This document shows, piece by piece, positions 1 to 7,921 of a DNA stretch of 35,446 nt. The first letter of the stretch is position 1, and each line of letters opens with the position of its first letter. The notes below the pieces were generated by a model. That model was not told the DNA's origin and made no database searches. It saw nothing but the letters and a program-made list of their open reading frames with translations. The stretch is from Candidatus Gastranaerophilales bacterium (GTDB lineage Bacteria; Cyanobacteriota; Vampirovibrionia; Gastranaerophilales; Gastranaerophilaceae): positions 1-35,446 of the forward strand of contig QAMI01000055.1 in NCBI GenBank assembly GCA_003150395.1. Direction: 5' to 3'. A program made the translations under genes and the position numbers.

Positions 1-842
1 TCAAGAAGCATTTTTTCGGCATTGCTGGTTGCGGCTGACATTGCAGTCATTCTGCTTGCAAGTTCGCTCGCCTGCGCTTCCAGCAGCGCCTGATAAATTA
101 TGTTTGCAATATACATTGGAACTACTTTTTGCAGAATATGGTGCATGTCAGGTGTAAATTCCATCATTGGCTCAATTATATTGTCATGAAGTCTTTCTTG
201 GTCGTCGTGAATACCTTTTAGAGGCAAAACTTCCCAGTTTTCAACATAGTAACTCATCATGTTTTTAAATCTTGTTGTGATGATTTCTATGCGGTCAATC
301 TGTTTGTTCACAAAATATTCTGCCATATCAGAAACTATTGTGCTTGCACCTTCTCCGGTCGGGTTGTTTGCAACTGCATTATATGTTCTTGCGATTTCAC
401 AGTCGAAGTTTTTGCATCGTTTTTTGAGAGTGCTGATGCCTTTTTGACCTACAACAAAAAGGATGGTTTTAATCCCTTTGTCATTGTAATCTTTAATTGT
501 TTGGATTGTTCTTTTTATTACATTTCCGTTGTAGGCGCCGGCAAGACCTTTATTTGAAGTTATTACGAGCAGGCCTGCTGATTTTGTTTCTCTCACTTGT
601 AAAAGTGCCGGATAATTTTCAGCAGCAGTTTTAATTTTTAAAGTATTATCAGAGTACACACCGACTGAATTCAAAAGCTTTTTGAACATTGTGTTCAATT
701 CCGCCGTAAAAGGCCGCGACATTTTAACAGTTGCCTCTGCTTTTTTTACTTTTGCTGCTGCAACCATTTTCATAGCACGGGTAATCTTTTTTGTGCTTTG
801 TACACTTTGTATTCGGTTTTTAATATCTTTTAAGTTTGCCAT
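1..842 (-). CDS. atpG: ATP synthase F1 gamma subunit (3' end cut by window)
   Basis: The central rotor stalk of F1, which couples rotation of the c-ring to catalysis in the alpha/beta hexamer. About 280 residues are visible, starting MANLKDIKNRIQ at the ATG at 842. The N-terminal helix carries I-T-R-A-M-K-M-V-A-A-A-K, a hallmark of gamma. The C-terminal helix carries the conserved Q-A-S-E-L-A-S-R-M-T-A-M block near position 60 to 100. The frame stays open to base 1, so only the last few residues and the stop are missing. It follows atpA by 63 nt on the same strand and is the last visible gene of the operon; beta and epsilon are not in the window. No good Shine-Dalgarno sequence lies directly before the ATG; a 17-nt palindrome (855-871) sits there instead. 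Identity is certain; only the end is unknown. Confidence 0.95.
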   Translation of the reverse strand, partial: MANLKDIKNRIQSVQSTKKITRAMKMVAAAKVKKAEATVKMSRPFTAELNTMFKKLLNSVGVYSDNTLKIKTAAENYPALLQVRETKSAGLLVITSNKGLAGAYNGNVIKRTIQTIKDYNDKGIKTILFVVGQKGISTLKKRCKNFDCEIARTYNAVANNPTGEGASTIVSDMAEYFVNKQIDRIEIITTRFKNMMSYYVENWEVLPLKGIHDDQERLHDNIIEPMMEFTPDMHHILQKVVPMYIANIIYQALLEAQASELASRMTAMSAATSNAEKMLL

Positions 843-854
843 TTTTTTATACAG

Positions 855-871
855 TTCACAAAATTTGTGAA
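855..871. repeat. 17-nt palindrome before the gamma gene
   Basis: TTCACAAAATTTGTGAA is a perfect 8+1+8 dyad in the atpA-atpG spacer, 13 to 29 nt upstream of the gamma start codon. A purine-rich GGCGG (minus strand) lies just beyond it. Folding would bring that GGCGG closer to the ATG. It could be an operator, an RNA hairpin or chance; function unknown. Confidence 0.45.
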
Positions 872-905
872 GCCGCCTTTCAATTACAACTTACGCATCT
901 TTTTC

Positions 906-2417
906 TTAGAATGTTTTCTTGAATTCTTCTAAACTTGCCTTTAATTCTGCTTTATCTTCTTCTGATAATGCACTTCCATCGTTCAGATTGTCAGCTAAAG
1001 CTTTGAGGTTTGCGTTTAGATGTATAAACCAGTCTTTTTTGAACTTCGCGATTTTGTTGTTCGGAATATCGTCAAGCATTCCTTCGTTTGCCGCAAAAAG
1101 AATTGAAACCTGTTCAGCAACGCTTAGGGGAGCATATTGCGGCTGTTTTAGAACTTCAGTAAGCTTTTCACCGCGCAGCAATTGGTTTTTGGTTGCCTGG
1201 TCGAGGTCTGAGGCAAATTGAGCAAAAGCTTCAAGTTCTCTGTACTGAGCAAGGTCTAATCTTAGTTTGCCTGCCACTTGTTTGATTGCTTTAGTTTGAG
1301 CGGCACCTCCCACACGAGAAACTGAAATCCCTGCGTTGATTGCAGGACGAACACCCGAGTTAAACAAGTTTGATTCTAAGAATATCTGACCGTCAGTAAT
1401 TGAGATTACGTTTGTCGGAATATAAGCTGAAACATCTCCCGCCTGAGTTTCAATAATCGGCAACGCAGTGATGCTTCCGCCGCCTAGTTCGTCGTTGAGT
1501 TTTACTGCACGTTCGAGAAGTCTTGAGTGAAGATAGAAAACATCACCCGGATAAGCTTCACGTCCCGGCGGTCTTTTTAGAAGCAAACTCATTGCACGAT
1601 AAGCTTGTGCGTGTTTGCTCAAATCATCATAAACAATCAGAACGTCTTTGCCTTGTTCCATGAATTCTTCGCCGATTGCAACACCTGCAAAAGGTGCAAT
1701 ATATTGCAAAGGGGCACTTTCATTTGCAGTTGCTGAAACAATTAAAGAGTATTCCAGAGCGCCGTGCTCTTCCAAAACTTTTGCAAGTTGTGCAACTGTT
1801 GAAGCTTTCTGGCCGATTGCAACGTAAATACAAATTACATTTTGACCTTTTTGGTTCAAAATTGTGTCAATTGCGATTGCGGTTTTGCCGGTCTGGCGGT
1901 CGCCGATAATAAGTTCACGCTGACCTCTGCCGATAGGTGTCAGGCCGTCAATTGCAGTTAAACCTGTTTGCAGCGGCTGATGTACAGATTTTCTTGCAAC
2001 AATACCGGGTGCAACTCTTTCAATAGGACGTGTTTTGTCTGAAACTATTTCGCCTTTGCCGTCAAGAGGTTTGCCTGTCGGGTCGATTATTCTTCCGATA
2101 AGTCCGTCACCGACCGGCACTGAAGCTATTCTACCTGTTGTTTTAACGGTCATGCCTTCTTTAATCTGTGTATATTCACCTAAAATTACTATACCAACAT
2201 TGTCTTCTTCAAGGTTAAGCGTGATGCCCAGAGTGTCTTTGCCGTCTTCAAAAACCACAAGCTCATTTGACATGACATTTCGAAGTCCGTAAACACGGGC
2301 AATTCCATCGCCAATTTCAATTACTGTACCTGTATTTGAAACTTCTGAGTGTAAATCGTAATTTTCGATTTTACTTTTGATTATTGAACTTATTTCATCA
2401 GGTTTTATAAGTGCCAT
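906..2417 (-). CDS. atpA: ATP synthase F1 alpha subunit
   Basis: Non-catalytic nucleotide-binding subunit of the F1 hexamer, 503 residues, the usual family length. The N-terminal beta-barrel (to about residue 95) is followed by the nucleotide-binding domain with the P-loop GDRQTGKT at 172-179 and a C-terminal helical domain. The Q-R-E-L-I-I-G-D-R-Q-T-G-K-T stretch and the V-S-R-V-G-G-A-A-Q motif near residue 370 are diagnostic of alpha rather than beta. It lies 10 nt downstream of the delta gene, consistent with one polycistronic transcript, and 63 nt before gamma. Nothing is missing or odd. Confidence 0.98.
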   Translation of the reverse strand: MALIKPDEISSIIKSKIENYDLHSEVSNTGTVIEIGDGIARVYGLRNVMSNELVVFEDGKDTLGITLNLEEDNVGIVILGEYTQIKEGMTVKTTGRIASVPVGDGLIGRIIDPTGKPLDGKGEIVSDKTRPIERVAPGIVARKSVHQPLQTGLTAIDGLTPIGRGQRELIIGDRQTGKTAIAIDTILNQKGQNVICIYVAIGQKASTVAQLAKVLEEHGALEYSLIVSATANESAPLQYIAPFAGVAIGEEFMEQGKDVLIVYDDLSKHAQAYRAMSLLLKRPPGREAYPGDVFYLHSRLLERAVKLNDELGGGSITALPIIETQAGDVSAYIPTNVISITDGQIFLESNLFNSGVRPAINAGISVSRVGGAAQTKAIKQVAGKLRLDLAQYRELEAFAQFASDLDQATKNQLLRGEKLTEVLKQPQYAPLSVAEQVSILFAANEGMLDDIPNNKIAKFKKDWFIHLNANLKALADNLNDGSALSEEDKAELKASLEEFKKTF

Positions 2418-2427
2418 AATTTCCCCT

Positions 2428-2973
2428 TTATTTTATTATATTTTTACTTAAACTTTCTATCTTATTCAGAATGCTCATGTCAATAACATTATCGTCAATC
2501 TGAATAACCAGGCCGCCAATAATATTTGAATCCTCTTTCCAGGCGGGCAAAACTTTTTTTTGAAGTCTCATTCCAAGTTTTTGCAAAATAGAACTTTTTT
2601 GTTCTTCGCTAAGCTGGACTGCTGATATTATTGTAACTTCTTTTTCATTTTTTATATCTTCAAATTTGTTTTTTAGAGACGAAATAATTCCTGAAAATTC
2701 ATTAAACCTGCCTTTTTCAATTAAAATTTTCAAAAAATTCTTTTCATGCTCGTCTATTTCATTGCCAAAAACACTTTCAATTATTTCAGATTTTTTTTCC
2801 AGGTTTATTGCGGGATTTTTCAACACTTCATTTAGGTCATTTGACTGCTGTAAAAGCAATTCAATCTGCTGCAAATCATTTAATATTTTACCTAACTTTT
2901 CAGTATTGCCGGCTGCATATTCAATAATGCCATCCGCGTAATTGTTTGCAATTGTTGTAATTTTAGTGTTCAT
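2428..2973 (-). CDS. atpH: ATP synthase delta subunit
   Basis: 181 residues, the length of the OSCP/delta family. It caps the F1 hexamer and ties it to the peripheral stalk made by b and b'. The protein is helical in its N-terminal two thirds and ends in the typical short beta segment with G-G-L-V-I-Q-I-D-D-N-V-I-D-M-S about 25 residues before the C terminus. Its start overlaps the end of the b gene by 4 nt (2970-2973), implying translational coupling, and alpha follows after 10 nt. Sequence is divergent, as usual for delta; the call rests on the C-terminal motif plus operon position. Confidence 0.93.
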   Translation of the reverse strand: MNTKITTIANNYADGIIEYAAGNTEKLGKILNDLQQIELLLQQSNDLNEVLKNPAINLEKKSEIIESVFGNEIDEHEKNFLKILIEKGRFNEFSGIISSLKNKFEDIKNEKEVTIISAVQLSEEQKSSILQKLGMRLQKKVLPAWKEDSNIIGGLVIQIDDNVIDMSILNKIESLSKNIIK

Positions 2974-3491
2974 AAGAGCTTAATCCTGTCTAATTCGTTA
3001 ATACCTTCGTTTATGAACTTTGCGTGAAGTTCAGGATTATTGTTAAGTGTTTGTTTAATATGTTCTTTTGCCAATTCAACCGAGGCTTTTGCTGTTTGTT
3101 TTGACAGTGAGGCAACAGCTGTTTTTTCTTCAGCTTCAATCGCGCGTGAAATACCATCTTCATATCTTGCGGCTTTTTCACCGGCCGCTTCCAGAATTTG
3201 GCGTGCTGTATTTTTAGCCTGAATTTCGGCTTTGTTGAGTCTTTCATGAACTTCATTGTCTAGATTTGCAACATCACTTTGCGCTTTTTGTAAAAATTTT
3301 GCGGCATTTTCTTTTTCTGATTTTGCATTTTCAATGGATTTAATTATTTCACTTTTTATGTGTTCAATCTTTTCACCCAATTTAAGCTTGCTTGAAATAA
3401 TTGCAAAAATTATAACAAGTATTGCAAAATTAAAGGTATTTGATTTTACGATTATGTCCCAAATTTTTATAATTTCATCCATATTAAACAA
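2970..3491 (-). CDS. atpF: ATP synthase Fo subunit b
   Basis: Peripheral-stalk subunit, 173 residues. One N-terminal membrane helix (about residues 17-35, T-F-N-F-A-I-L-V-I-I-F-A-I-I) is followed by a long charged helix rich in Lys, Glu and Ala, the usual b architecture. It overlaps b' by 8 nt upstream and delta by 4 nt downstream. Because a second b-type gene (b') precedes it, the stalk is probably a b/b' heterodimer as in cyanobacteria and photosynthetic bacteria. The N terminus reads MFNMDEI, so a second in-frame ATG three codons later is an alternative start. Confidence 0.93.
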   Translation of the reverse strand: MFNMDEIIKIWDIIVKSNTFNFAILVIIFAIISSKLKLGEKIEHIKSEIIKSIENAKSEKENAAKFLQKAQSDVANLDNEVHERLNKAEIQAKNTARQILEAAGEKAARYEDGISRAIEAEEKTAVASLSKQTAKASVELAKEHIKQTLNNNPELHAKFINEGINELDRIKLL

Positions 3492-3951
3492 GTATCCTGT
3501 CTATTAGTTCATTGTCGACATTTTCAATGCGGGTTTCAGACTGCAAAACTTTTGAAGCAATGATTTCAGCCAAATCTTTGACTTTTGATTTTAATTCGTT
3601 TTGTGCAGCTTCTTTTTCTTTTGTAACGTTGATTTTGCCGTCTTCAATTTTCAAACGGGCTTGTCTTTTTGCTTCATCTGTCAAAACCTCACCGTCTGAA
3701 CTTGCTTTTTCTGCCGCCGAGGTTACTATCTTGCGTGATTTTTCCACGGTAGCGCTTAATGTTTCTTCTTTGTTTTTCAAGAGATTTTCCGCCTGGCTTG
3801 TGCTGTCTTTGGCTTCTGCCACAGTTTTGTTTATAAAATCTTCACGTTCGTCAATTACTTTTGTAAGCGGCGCATAGAAAATTTTGTTCATAATAAATGT
3901 GAACACTATAAAACTTATTGCTGTTACAAAAAATGTTGCATTAAATTCCAT
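3484..3951 (-). CDS. atpF': ATP synthase Fo subunit b' (second b-type stalk subunit)
   Basis: 155 residues: N-terminal membrane helix (about residues 5-25) then Y-A-P-L-T-K-V-I-D-E-R, the classic b/b' juncture after the membrane span, then a long coiled-coil region. It lies between c and b, exactly where cyanobacteria carry b' (called atpG in that nomenclature). Two separate b-type genes rather than one is a lineage clue: most Firmicutes, Bacteroidetes and Gammaproteobacteria have one. It overlaps b by 8 nt and follows c by 25 nt. Confidence 0.92.
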   Translation of the reverse strand: MEFNATFFVTAISFIVFTFIMNKIFYAPLTKVIDEREDFINKTVAEAKDSTSQAENLLKNKEETLSATVEKSRKIVTSAAEKASSDGEVLTDEAKRQARLKIEDGKINVTKEKEAAQNELKSKVKDLAEIIASKVLQSETRIENVDNELIDRILV

Positions 3952-3976
3952 GACTTTTCCTCTTGACTATATAAGC

Positions 3977-4213
3977 TTACTTTCCTAACAATTGGAATGC
4001 GATTACGAATGCATACAATGCGCAAGCTTCTGAAAGTGCTGCACCAAGAAGGAAGAAACCGAATGCTTTACCTGCAACTTCCGGCTGGCGTGAAACTGCA
4101 TCCATCAAACCTTTTGTAGCAAATCCGATACCAAGTCCTGCGCCGATTGCACCAAAACCGATTGCAATACCTGCTCCTAAGTGTGCCATTTGTGAAATTT
4201 GTCCTTCAATCAT
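3977..4213 (-). CDS. atpE: ATP synthase Fo subunit c (proteolipid)
   Basis: 78 residues forming a two-helix hairpin that oligomerises into the rotor ring. Helix 1 is Gly/Ala-rich (residues 12-36), the polar loop carries R-Q-P at 42-44, and helix 2 carries the ion-binding carboxylate Glu62 in L-S-E-A-C-A-L-Y. The position equivalent to Gln32 of the Ilyobacter sodium ring is Ile29, and the position after the Glu is Ala63 instead of Ser or Thr. The main sodium ligands are therefore absent and a proton-type ring is predicted. The SD is good (GGAG before ATG). It sits 40 nt after subunit a and 25 nt before b'. Confidence 0.96.
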   Translation of the reverse strand: MIEGQISQMAHLGAGIAIGFGAIGAGLGIGFATKGLMDAVSRQPEVAGKAFGFFLLGAALSEACALYAFVIAFQLLGK

Positions 4214-4253
4214 AATTTTCTCCTTTTTATTAACGTGTTATTTACTTATTTGT

Positions 4254-4955
4254 TTAGTGTTCTTCTCCGCTTGCTGAGGAAATGTAAGCTATTGTCAGCA
4301 TCATAAATACTGTTGCCTGGATAAATGCTACAAGAAGTTCAAACAGCATTATCGGAAGCGGCAGAAAATAGGCATACAAACCAAGTGCAATGCTTACCAG
4401 AATTTCTCCTGCAAAAACGTTTGCAAAAAGTCGGATTGCCAAGCTTAAGGGGCGTGTAACCATTTCTAATAATTCCACAAGTGCCATGACAATCCCTGTG
4501 AAACTGAATTCATGCAAGAAATATTTTGGCCCTTTGGCTTTTATTCCGGTAACTATATAATAAATCAATACGATTATTGCAAGCGCTGCTGTTACATTAA
4601 TATCATTTGTTGGCGAGGCAAGTTCACCGCCTGATTTTAAATGTATTATTCTCAGAGGCAGCTGGCCCATAAGATTTGCTATCAAGATAAATAAAAACAA
4701 AGATGCAACAAGCGGAACATGCTGCCTGTTCTTATTGGGAATCATTGTGTCCAAAGTTCCCCAGAAAAACTTTAAGATGCTTTCGCTTACAGCCTGCAGT
4801 TTTCCTGGTACAAGAGACAATTTTCGAGTTGCAAAGATTGCAAAGATTATTACAACTGCCATTGCAAACCACATGGTGAAAATAGTATCAAGATTGAATG
4901 TTAAATTGTGTCCAGATAAGCTTAAATTGTATATCCAGTGAGCTGGTTCACTCAT
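4254..4955 (-). CDS. atpB: ATP synthase Fo subunit a
   Basis: 233-residue polytopic membrane protein, first gene of the operon. It forms the two half-channels that carry ions to and from the c-ring. The essential arginine is visible in R-P-L-S-L-A-I-R-L-F-A-N-V-F-A-G (the Arg before L-F-A-N), with surrounding Asn and Gly residues conserved, and a C-terminal helix with F-I-Q-A-T-V-F. The start codon at 4955 is preceded by AGGGAG at good spacing and by a consensus-like promoter. No atpI is found upstream; the next gene, birA, is divergent. Confidence 0.96.
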   Translation of the reverse strand: MSEPAHWIYNLSLSGHNLTFNLDTIFTMWFAMAVVIIFAIFATRKLSLVPGKLQAVSESILKFFWGTLDTMIPNKNRQHVPLVASLFLFILIANLMGQLPLRIIHLKSGGELASPTNDINVTAALAIIVLIYYIVTGIKAKGPKYFLHEFSFTGIVMALVELLEMVTRPLSLAIRLFANVFAGEILVSIALGLYAYFLPLPIMLFELLVAFIQATVFMMLTIAYISSASGEEH

Positions 4956-4978
4956 TTTTTCTCTCCCTTTGCAAATTT

Positions 4979-5007
4979 ATTCTAACGCGCTAAAAAAAAA
5001 ATCGCAA
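4979..5007 (-). promoter_or_regulatory. Sigma-70 promoter of the atp operon
   Basis: On the minus strand, TTGCGA (5002-5007) and TAGAAT (4979-4984) are separated by exactly 17 nt that include a run of ten T. The predicted transcript starts near 4972, giving a leader of about 17 nt with AGGGAG ahead of the subunit a ATG. Confidence 0.65.
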
Positions 5008-5063
5008 ATTTTTTTTGTTTGTTATAAAATTATTTTATATAAGGAATTTTATGAGAGGGATAT

Positions 5064-5783
5064 ATGGAATTTCTATACCTCGATGAGGTAGATTCAACCA
5101 ATCTTTACGGTAAGAAAAATATTGATACACTGGCTGATAAAACTGTGATTTCTGCAAAACGACAGTTAAGCGGCAGAGGACGTTTAAATAGAGTTTGGCT
5201 GGATTTGGGTGAGGGAAATTTATTTGTATCAGTAGTTTTAAAACCTTCTTTGAAATTTGATGAAAAGTTTGCGAATTTAACACAATATCTGTCGGTAATT
5301 CTGTGTAAAACTCTTGAACAATATGGCTTACAACCTGAAATTAAGTGGCCAAATGATGTTTTAATTAATGGTAAAAAAGTCGCCGGAATTTTATCTGAAA
5401 CTGTCATGCAGGGTCAAATTTTTAAGGGGCTTGTTCTTGGATTTGGGATAAATATTTCAGCCGGAGAACGTGATGTGAAGCAAGTTACAGATAAAGCTGT
5501 GACTTCAGTTTCGCTGGAGCTTGGAAAGCAGGTTGACGGGAAATTATTTTTAAATGATTTGCTAAATTTGTTTTTTAGGGATTATAATAAATTCTTGGAA
5601 AGCGGCTTTGAGTTCATAAAGCATGACTACATTAAAAGAGTCAATTTTCTTGAAAAAGAGCTTTGTGTTAAAGTTTTTAATGATACAAAATGCGGTGTTG
5701 CAAAAGGTATTAATGACAACGGCGCGCTTATACTTGAAAAAAATAATGAAAAATTCGTACTTATAATAGGAGATATATTATGA
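5064..5783 (+). CDS. birA: Biotin--[acetyl-CoA-carboxylase/decarboxylase] ligase
   Basis: Activates biotin with ATP to biotinyl-5'-AMP and attaches it to the lysine of biotin-carrier domains. The 239 residues contain the biotinyl-AMP loop S-G-R-G-R-L at 36-41 (family G-R-G-R-x-x-x), K-W-P-N-D at 94-98 and N-G-K-K-V-A-G-I-L at 102-110 with the catalytic lysine. The DNA-binding N-terminal domain of E. coli BirA is missing, so this is a class I (non-repressor) ligase. The ATG at 5064 follows AGAGGGA at 5053-5059. Its stop overlaps the start of oadG in ATGA, so ligase and biotin enzyme are made from one message; oadA carries the target lysine. Confidence 0.95.
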   Translation: MEFLYLDEVDSTNLYGKKNIDTLADKTVISAKRQLSGRGRLNRVWLDLGEGNLFVSVVLKPSLKFDEKFANLTQYLSVILCKTLEQYGLQPEIKWPNDVLINGKKVAGILSETVMQGQIFKGLVLGFGINISAGERDVKQVTDKAVTSVSLELGKQVDGKLFLNDLLNLFFRDYNKFLESGFEFIKHDYIKRVNFLEKELCVKVFNDTKCGVAKGINDNGALILEKNNEKFVLIIGDIL

Positions 5784-6025
5784 CAGGACAATTTATTGTA
5801 CTTTTAGAGCAAGGTGTTGCTCTAATGGGGATAGGAATGGGCTTTGTATTTGCCTTCCTGACAATCATGGTTTTTACAATGGGGGGCATGTCAAAAGCTG
5901 TTCAGGCTTTGAACAAAATCTTCCCTGAAGAAGTTAAAGTGGTTGAAAAACCGGGCAAACGTGCAAATATTTCACAGGATGAGGCTATTGCTGTTGCAAT
6001 TGCTGTTGCTAAAGCTCGCGGATAA
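5780..6025 (+). CDS. oadG: Oxaloacetate decarboxylase gamma subunit-like (OadG)
   Basis: 81-residue small subunit that in the sodium-pumping decarboxylases anchors and links the alpha and beta subunits. One membrane helix is visible (about residues 12-36, with G-I-G-M-G-F-V-F-A-F-L). A polar linker follows, then a C-terminal alanine/valine-rich helix D-E-A-I-A-V-A-I-A-V-A-K-A, typical of OadG and of the delta subunit of methylmalonyl-CoA decarboxylase. The start overlaps the birA stop by 4 nt; oadA follows after 29 nt. Assignment rests on architecture plus neighbours. Confidence 0.85.
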   Translation: MTGQFIVLLEQGVALMGIGMGFVFAFLTIMVFTMGGMSKAVQALNKIFPEEVKVVEKPGKRANISQDEAIAVAIAVAKARG

Positions 6026-6054
6026 ATTTTTATTATTACGAAAGGATATATATT

Positions 6055-7842
6055 ATGGGAAAAAAACTTATCAAAGTTATGGATACCTCCTTTAGAGACG
6101 GTTTCCAATCAGTTTATGGGGCAAGAGTATTTGTTGACGATTTTATTCCTGCCTTGCAGTCTGCTGTTAATGCAGGTCTAAAACACTTTGAAGTTGCAGG
6201 CGGTGCAAGATTCCAGTCACCAATTTTTTACTGCAACGAAAATGCATTTGAAACAATGGATAAAATCAGAGCTGCTGTCGGACCTGATATTAACTTGCAA
6301 TCATTGGCACGCGGAGTTAACGTTGTTGGTTTGGATTCTCAACCTAGAGATATAATCAACCTTCACGCAAAAATGTTCAAAAAACACGGCGTTACTACTG
6401 TTAGAAACTTTGACGCTTTGAACGACGTTAATAACCTGATTTATTCAGGTCAATGCATTCGTGATAATGGTTTGAAACATGAAGTTACAATTACAATGAT
6501 GGAACTTCCGATTGGATGCACAGGCGCACATGACGTTGCATTCTATGAAAAAGTTTTGAGAAATATTCTTGATGCAGGCATTCCGTTTGACAGTCTTGCA
6601 TTCAAAGATGCTTCAGGAACTTCAAATCCAAGAAAAGTTTACGAAACAATTAAACGTACAAGAGAAATTTTAGGGGAAGATGCTCATATCAGATTCCACT
6701 CTCATGAAACTGCCGGAACCGGACTTGCCGCTTATCTTGCTGCTCTTGATGGCGGTGCTGACGGTATCGACCTTTCTATGAAACCTGTTTCAGGCGGAAC
6801 AGCCCAGCCGGATATCGTTTCAATGTGGCATGCATTGAAAGGAACTGACTATGATTTAGGAATTGATATTGAAAAAATTCTTGAAACAGAAGAAGTGTTT
6901 AAAGATTGCATGAAAGATTACTTCCTGCCTCCTGAAGCTTTGGCTGTAAATCCGATGATTATTCAATCACCATTACCGGGCGGGGCTTTGACAGCTAATA
7001 CCCAAATGCTTCGCGATAACAATCTTATGGATAAATACCCTGAAGTTGTTGCTGCAATGAAAGAAGTTGTTGAAAAAGGCGGTTTTGGCACCTCTGTTAC
7101 CCCCGTTTCACAATTCTACTTCCAGCAGGCATTTAACAATGTAATGTTCGGCAAATGGAAGAAAATCGCTGAAGGTTACGGTAAAATGGTTTTGGGTTAT
7201 TTTGGAAAAACTCCTTGCGAACCTGATGCTGAAATCGTTAAAATTGCAAGCGAACAATTGAACTTGCAGCCGACAACAGAACTTGTTGTTGATATTAACG
7301 ACAGAGATCCAGAAAAAGGTATTAAAGCCGCTACAAAACGCCTTGAAGATGCGGGCTTGCCGGTTAATGATGAAAACATATTCATTTCAGCCGCATGTAA
7401 AGAAAAAGGTATCTTATTCCTTGAAGGCAAAGGTACAATCGGCGTTAGAAAATGTGAAAAAGGCTCTGATGAACCTAAAACCGAATCTTCAAACGGTTAC
7501 ACGGTTTCTGTTAACGGAAAAAAATATGCTGTTGCTATTGAAGGCAACAAAGCTACAGTTAATGGCAAATTATATGATATTGATATTAAAGCCGGTATTG
7601 AAGCAAATCATGCTTCTGACAATGGTGAGGGAACTCCGATTAAGGCAGCTTTGCCCGGCACTGTTTTAAAAGTATTGGTTGGTGTCGGCGATACAATCAA
7701 TGAAGGCGATGTGCTTGCTGTTATCGAAGCAATGAAAATGGAAACTGAAATTAAATCTCCGGTTTCCGGTGTTGTAAAATCAGTTGATATTGAGGCTGGA
7801 ACGCAGGTTAAAACAGGGCAGGAACTTGTTACAATCGGTTAA
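6055..7842 (+). CDS. oadA: Biotin-dependent carboxyltransferase, oxaloacetate decarboxylase alpha-like
   Basis: 595 residues: TIM-barrel carboxyltransferase (about 1-300), conserved carboxylase/PYC linker domain (about 310-450), Ala/Gly-poor linker, and a biotinyl domain (about 525-595) with E-A-M-K-M; Lys561 is the biotin site. Metal ligands of the pyruvate/oxaloacetate carboxyltransferase family are present: Asp15 in F-R-D-G, Lys184 in A-F-K-D-A-S-G (carbamylated in relatives), and His215 and His217 in H-S-H-E-T. It probably transfers CO2 from oxaloacetate to biotin, leaving pyruvate. The motif F-R-D-G-F-Q-S-V-Y departs from the usual L-R-D-A-H-Q-S-L, and several segments look more like pyruvate carboxylase than enteric OadA, so another 2-oxo- or malonyl-type substrate is not excluded. 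The SD is AAAGGAT. The partner membrane subunits flank it. Confidence 0.88.
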   Translation: MGKKLIKVMDTSFRDGFQSVYGARVFVDDFIPALQSAVNAGLKHFEVAGGARFQSPIFYCNENAFETMDKIRAAVGPDINLQSLARGVNVVGLDSQPRDIINLHAKMFKKHGVTTVRNFDALNDVNNLIYSGQCIRDNGLKHEVTITMMELPIGCTGAHDVAFYEKVLRNILDAGIPFDSLAFKDASGTSNPRKVYETIKRTREILGEDAHIRFHSHETAGTGLAAYLAALDGGADGIDLSMKPVSGGTAQPDIVSMWHALKGTDYDLGIDIEKILETEEVFKDCMKDYFLPPEALAVNPMIIQSPLPGGALTANTQMLRDNNLMDKYPEVVAAMKEVVEKGGFGTSVTPVSQFYFQQAFNNVMFGKWKKIAEGYGKMVLGYFGKTPCEPDAEIVKIASEQLNLQPTTELVVDINDRDPEKGIKAATKRLEDAGLPVNDENIFISAACKEKGILFLEGKGTIGVRKCEKGSDEPKTESSNGYTVSVNGKKYAVAIEGNKATVNGKLYDIDIKAGIEANHASDNGEGTPIKAALPGTVLKVLVGVGDTINEGDVLAVIEAMKMETEIKSPVSGVVKSVDIEAGTQVKTGQELVTIG

Positions 7843-7857
7843 TTAGAGTATAGATGA

Positions 7858-7892
7858 AAACTGCCTTTGCGGCTTTTCCTAGAAGGCAGTTT
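7858..7892 (+). other. Hairpin in the oadA-oadB spacer
   Basis: A 10-bp perfect stem, AAACTGCCTT (7858-7867) with AAGGCAGTTT (7883-7892), encloses a 15-nt loop. No run of T follows, so it is a poor terminator. It may protect the 3' end of the oadGA message or direct processing, which would set subunit ratios. Confidence 0.55.
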
Positions 7893-7921
7893 CAAAAAAT
7901 AAGTAAAAGAAGGACAGAAAA

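Noticed and set aside
919..2292. Plus-strand open frames across atpA (for example 919-1221, 1676-1909, 2035-2292)
   Set aside because: They lie wholly inside a certain minus-strand gene, have no SD and no recognisable protein features; they are shadow frames.
3011..3256. 81-residue minus-strand frame inside atpF
   Set aside because: Same strand but different frame from a clear b-subunit gene; Lys/Gln-rich composition is what a shifted b coiled coil would give.
3977..4213. Sodium-type ATP synthase, suggested by the neighbouring sodium pump
   Set aside because: Subunit c lacks Gln at the helix 1 site and Ser/Thr after the Glu, so the sequence favours protons.
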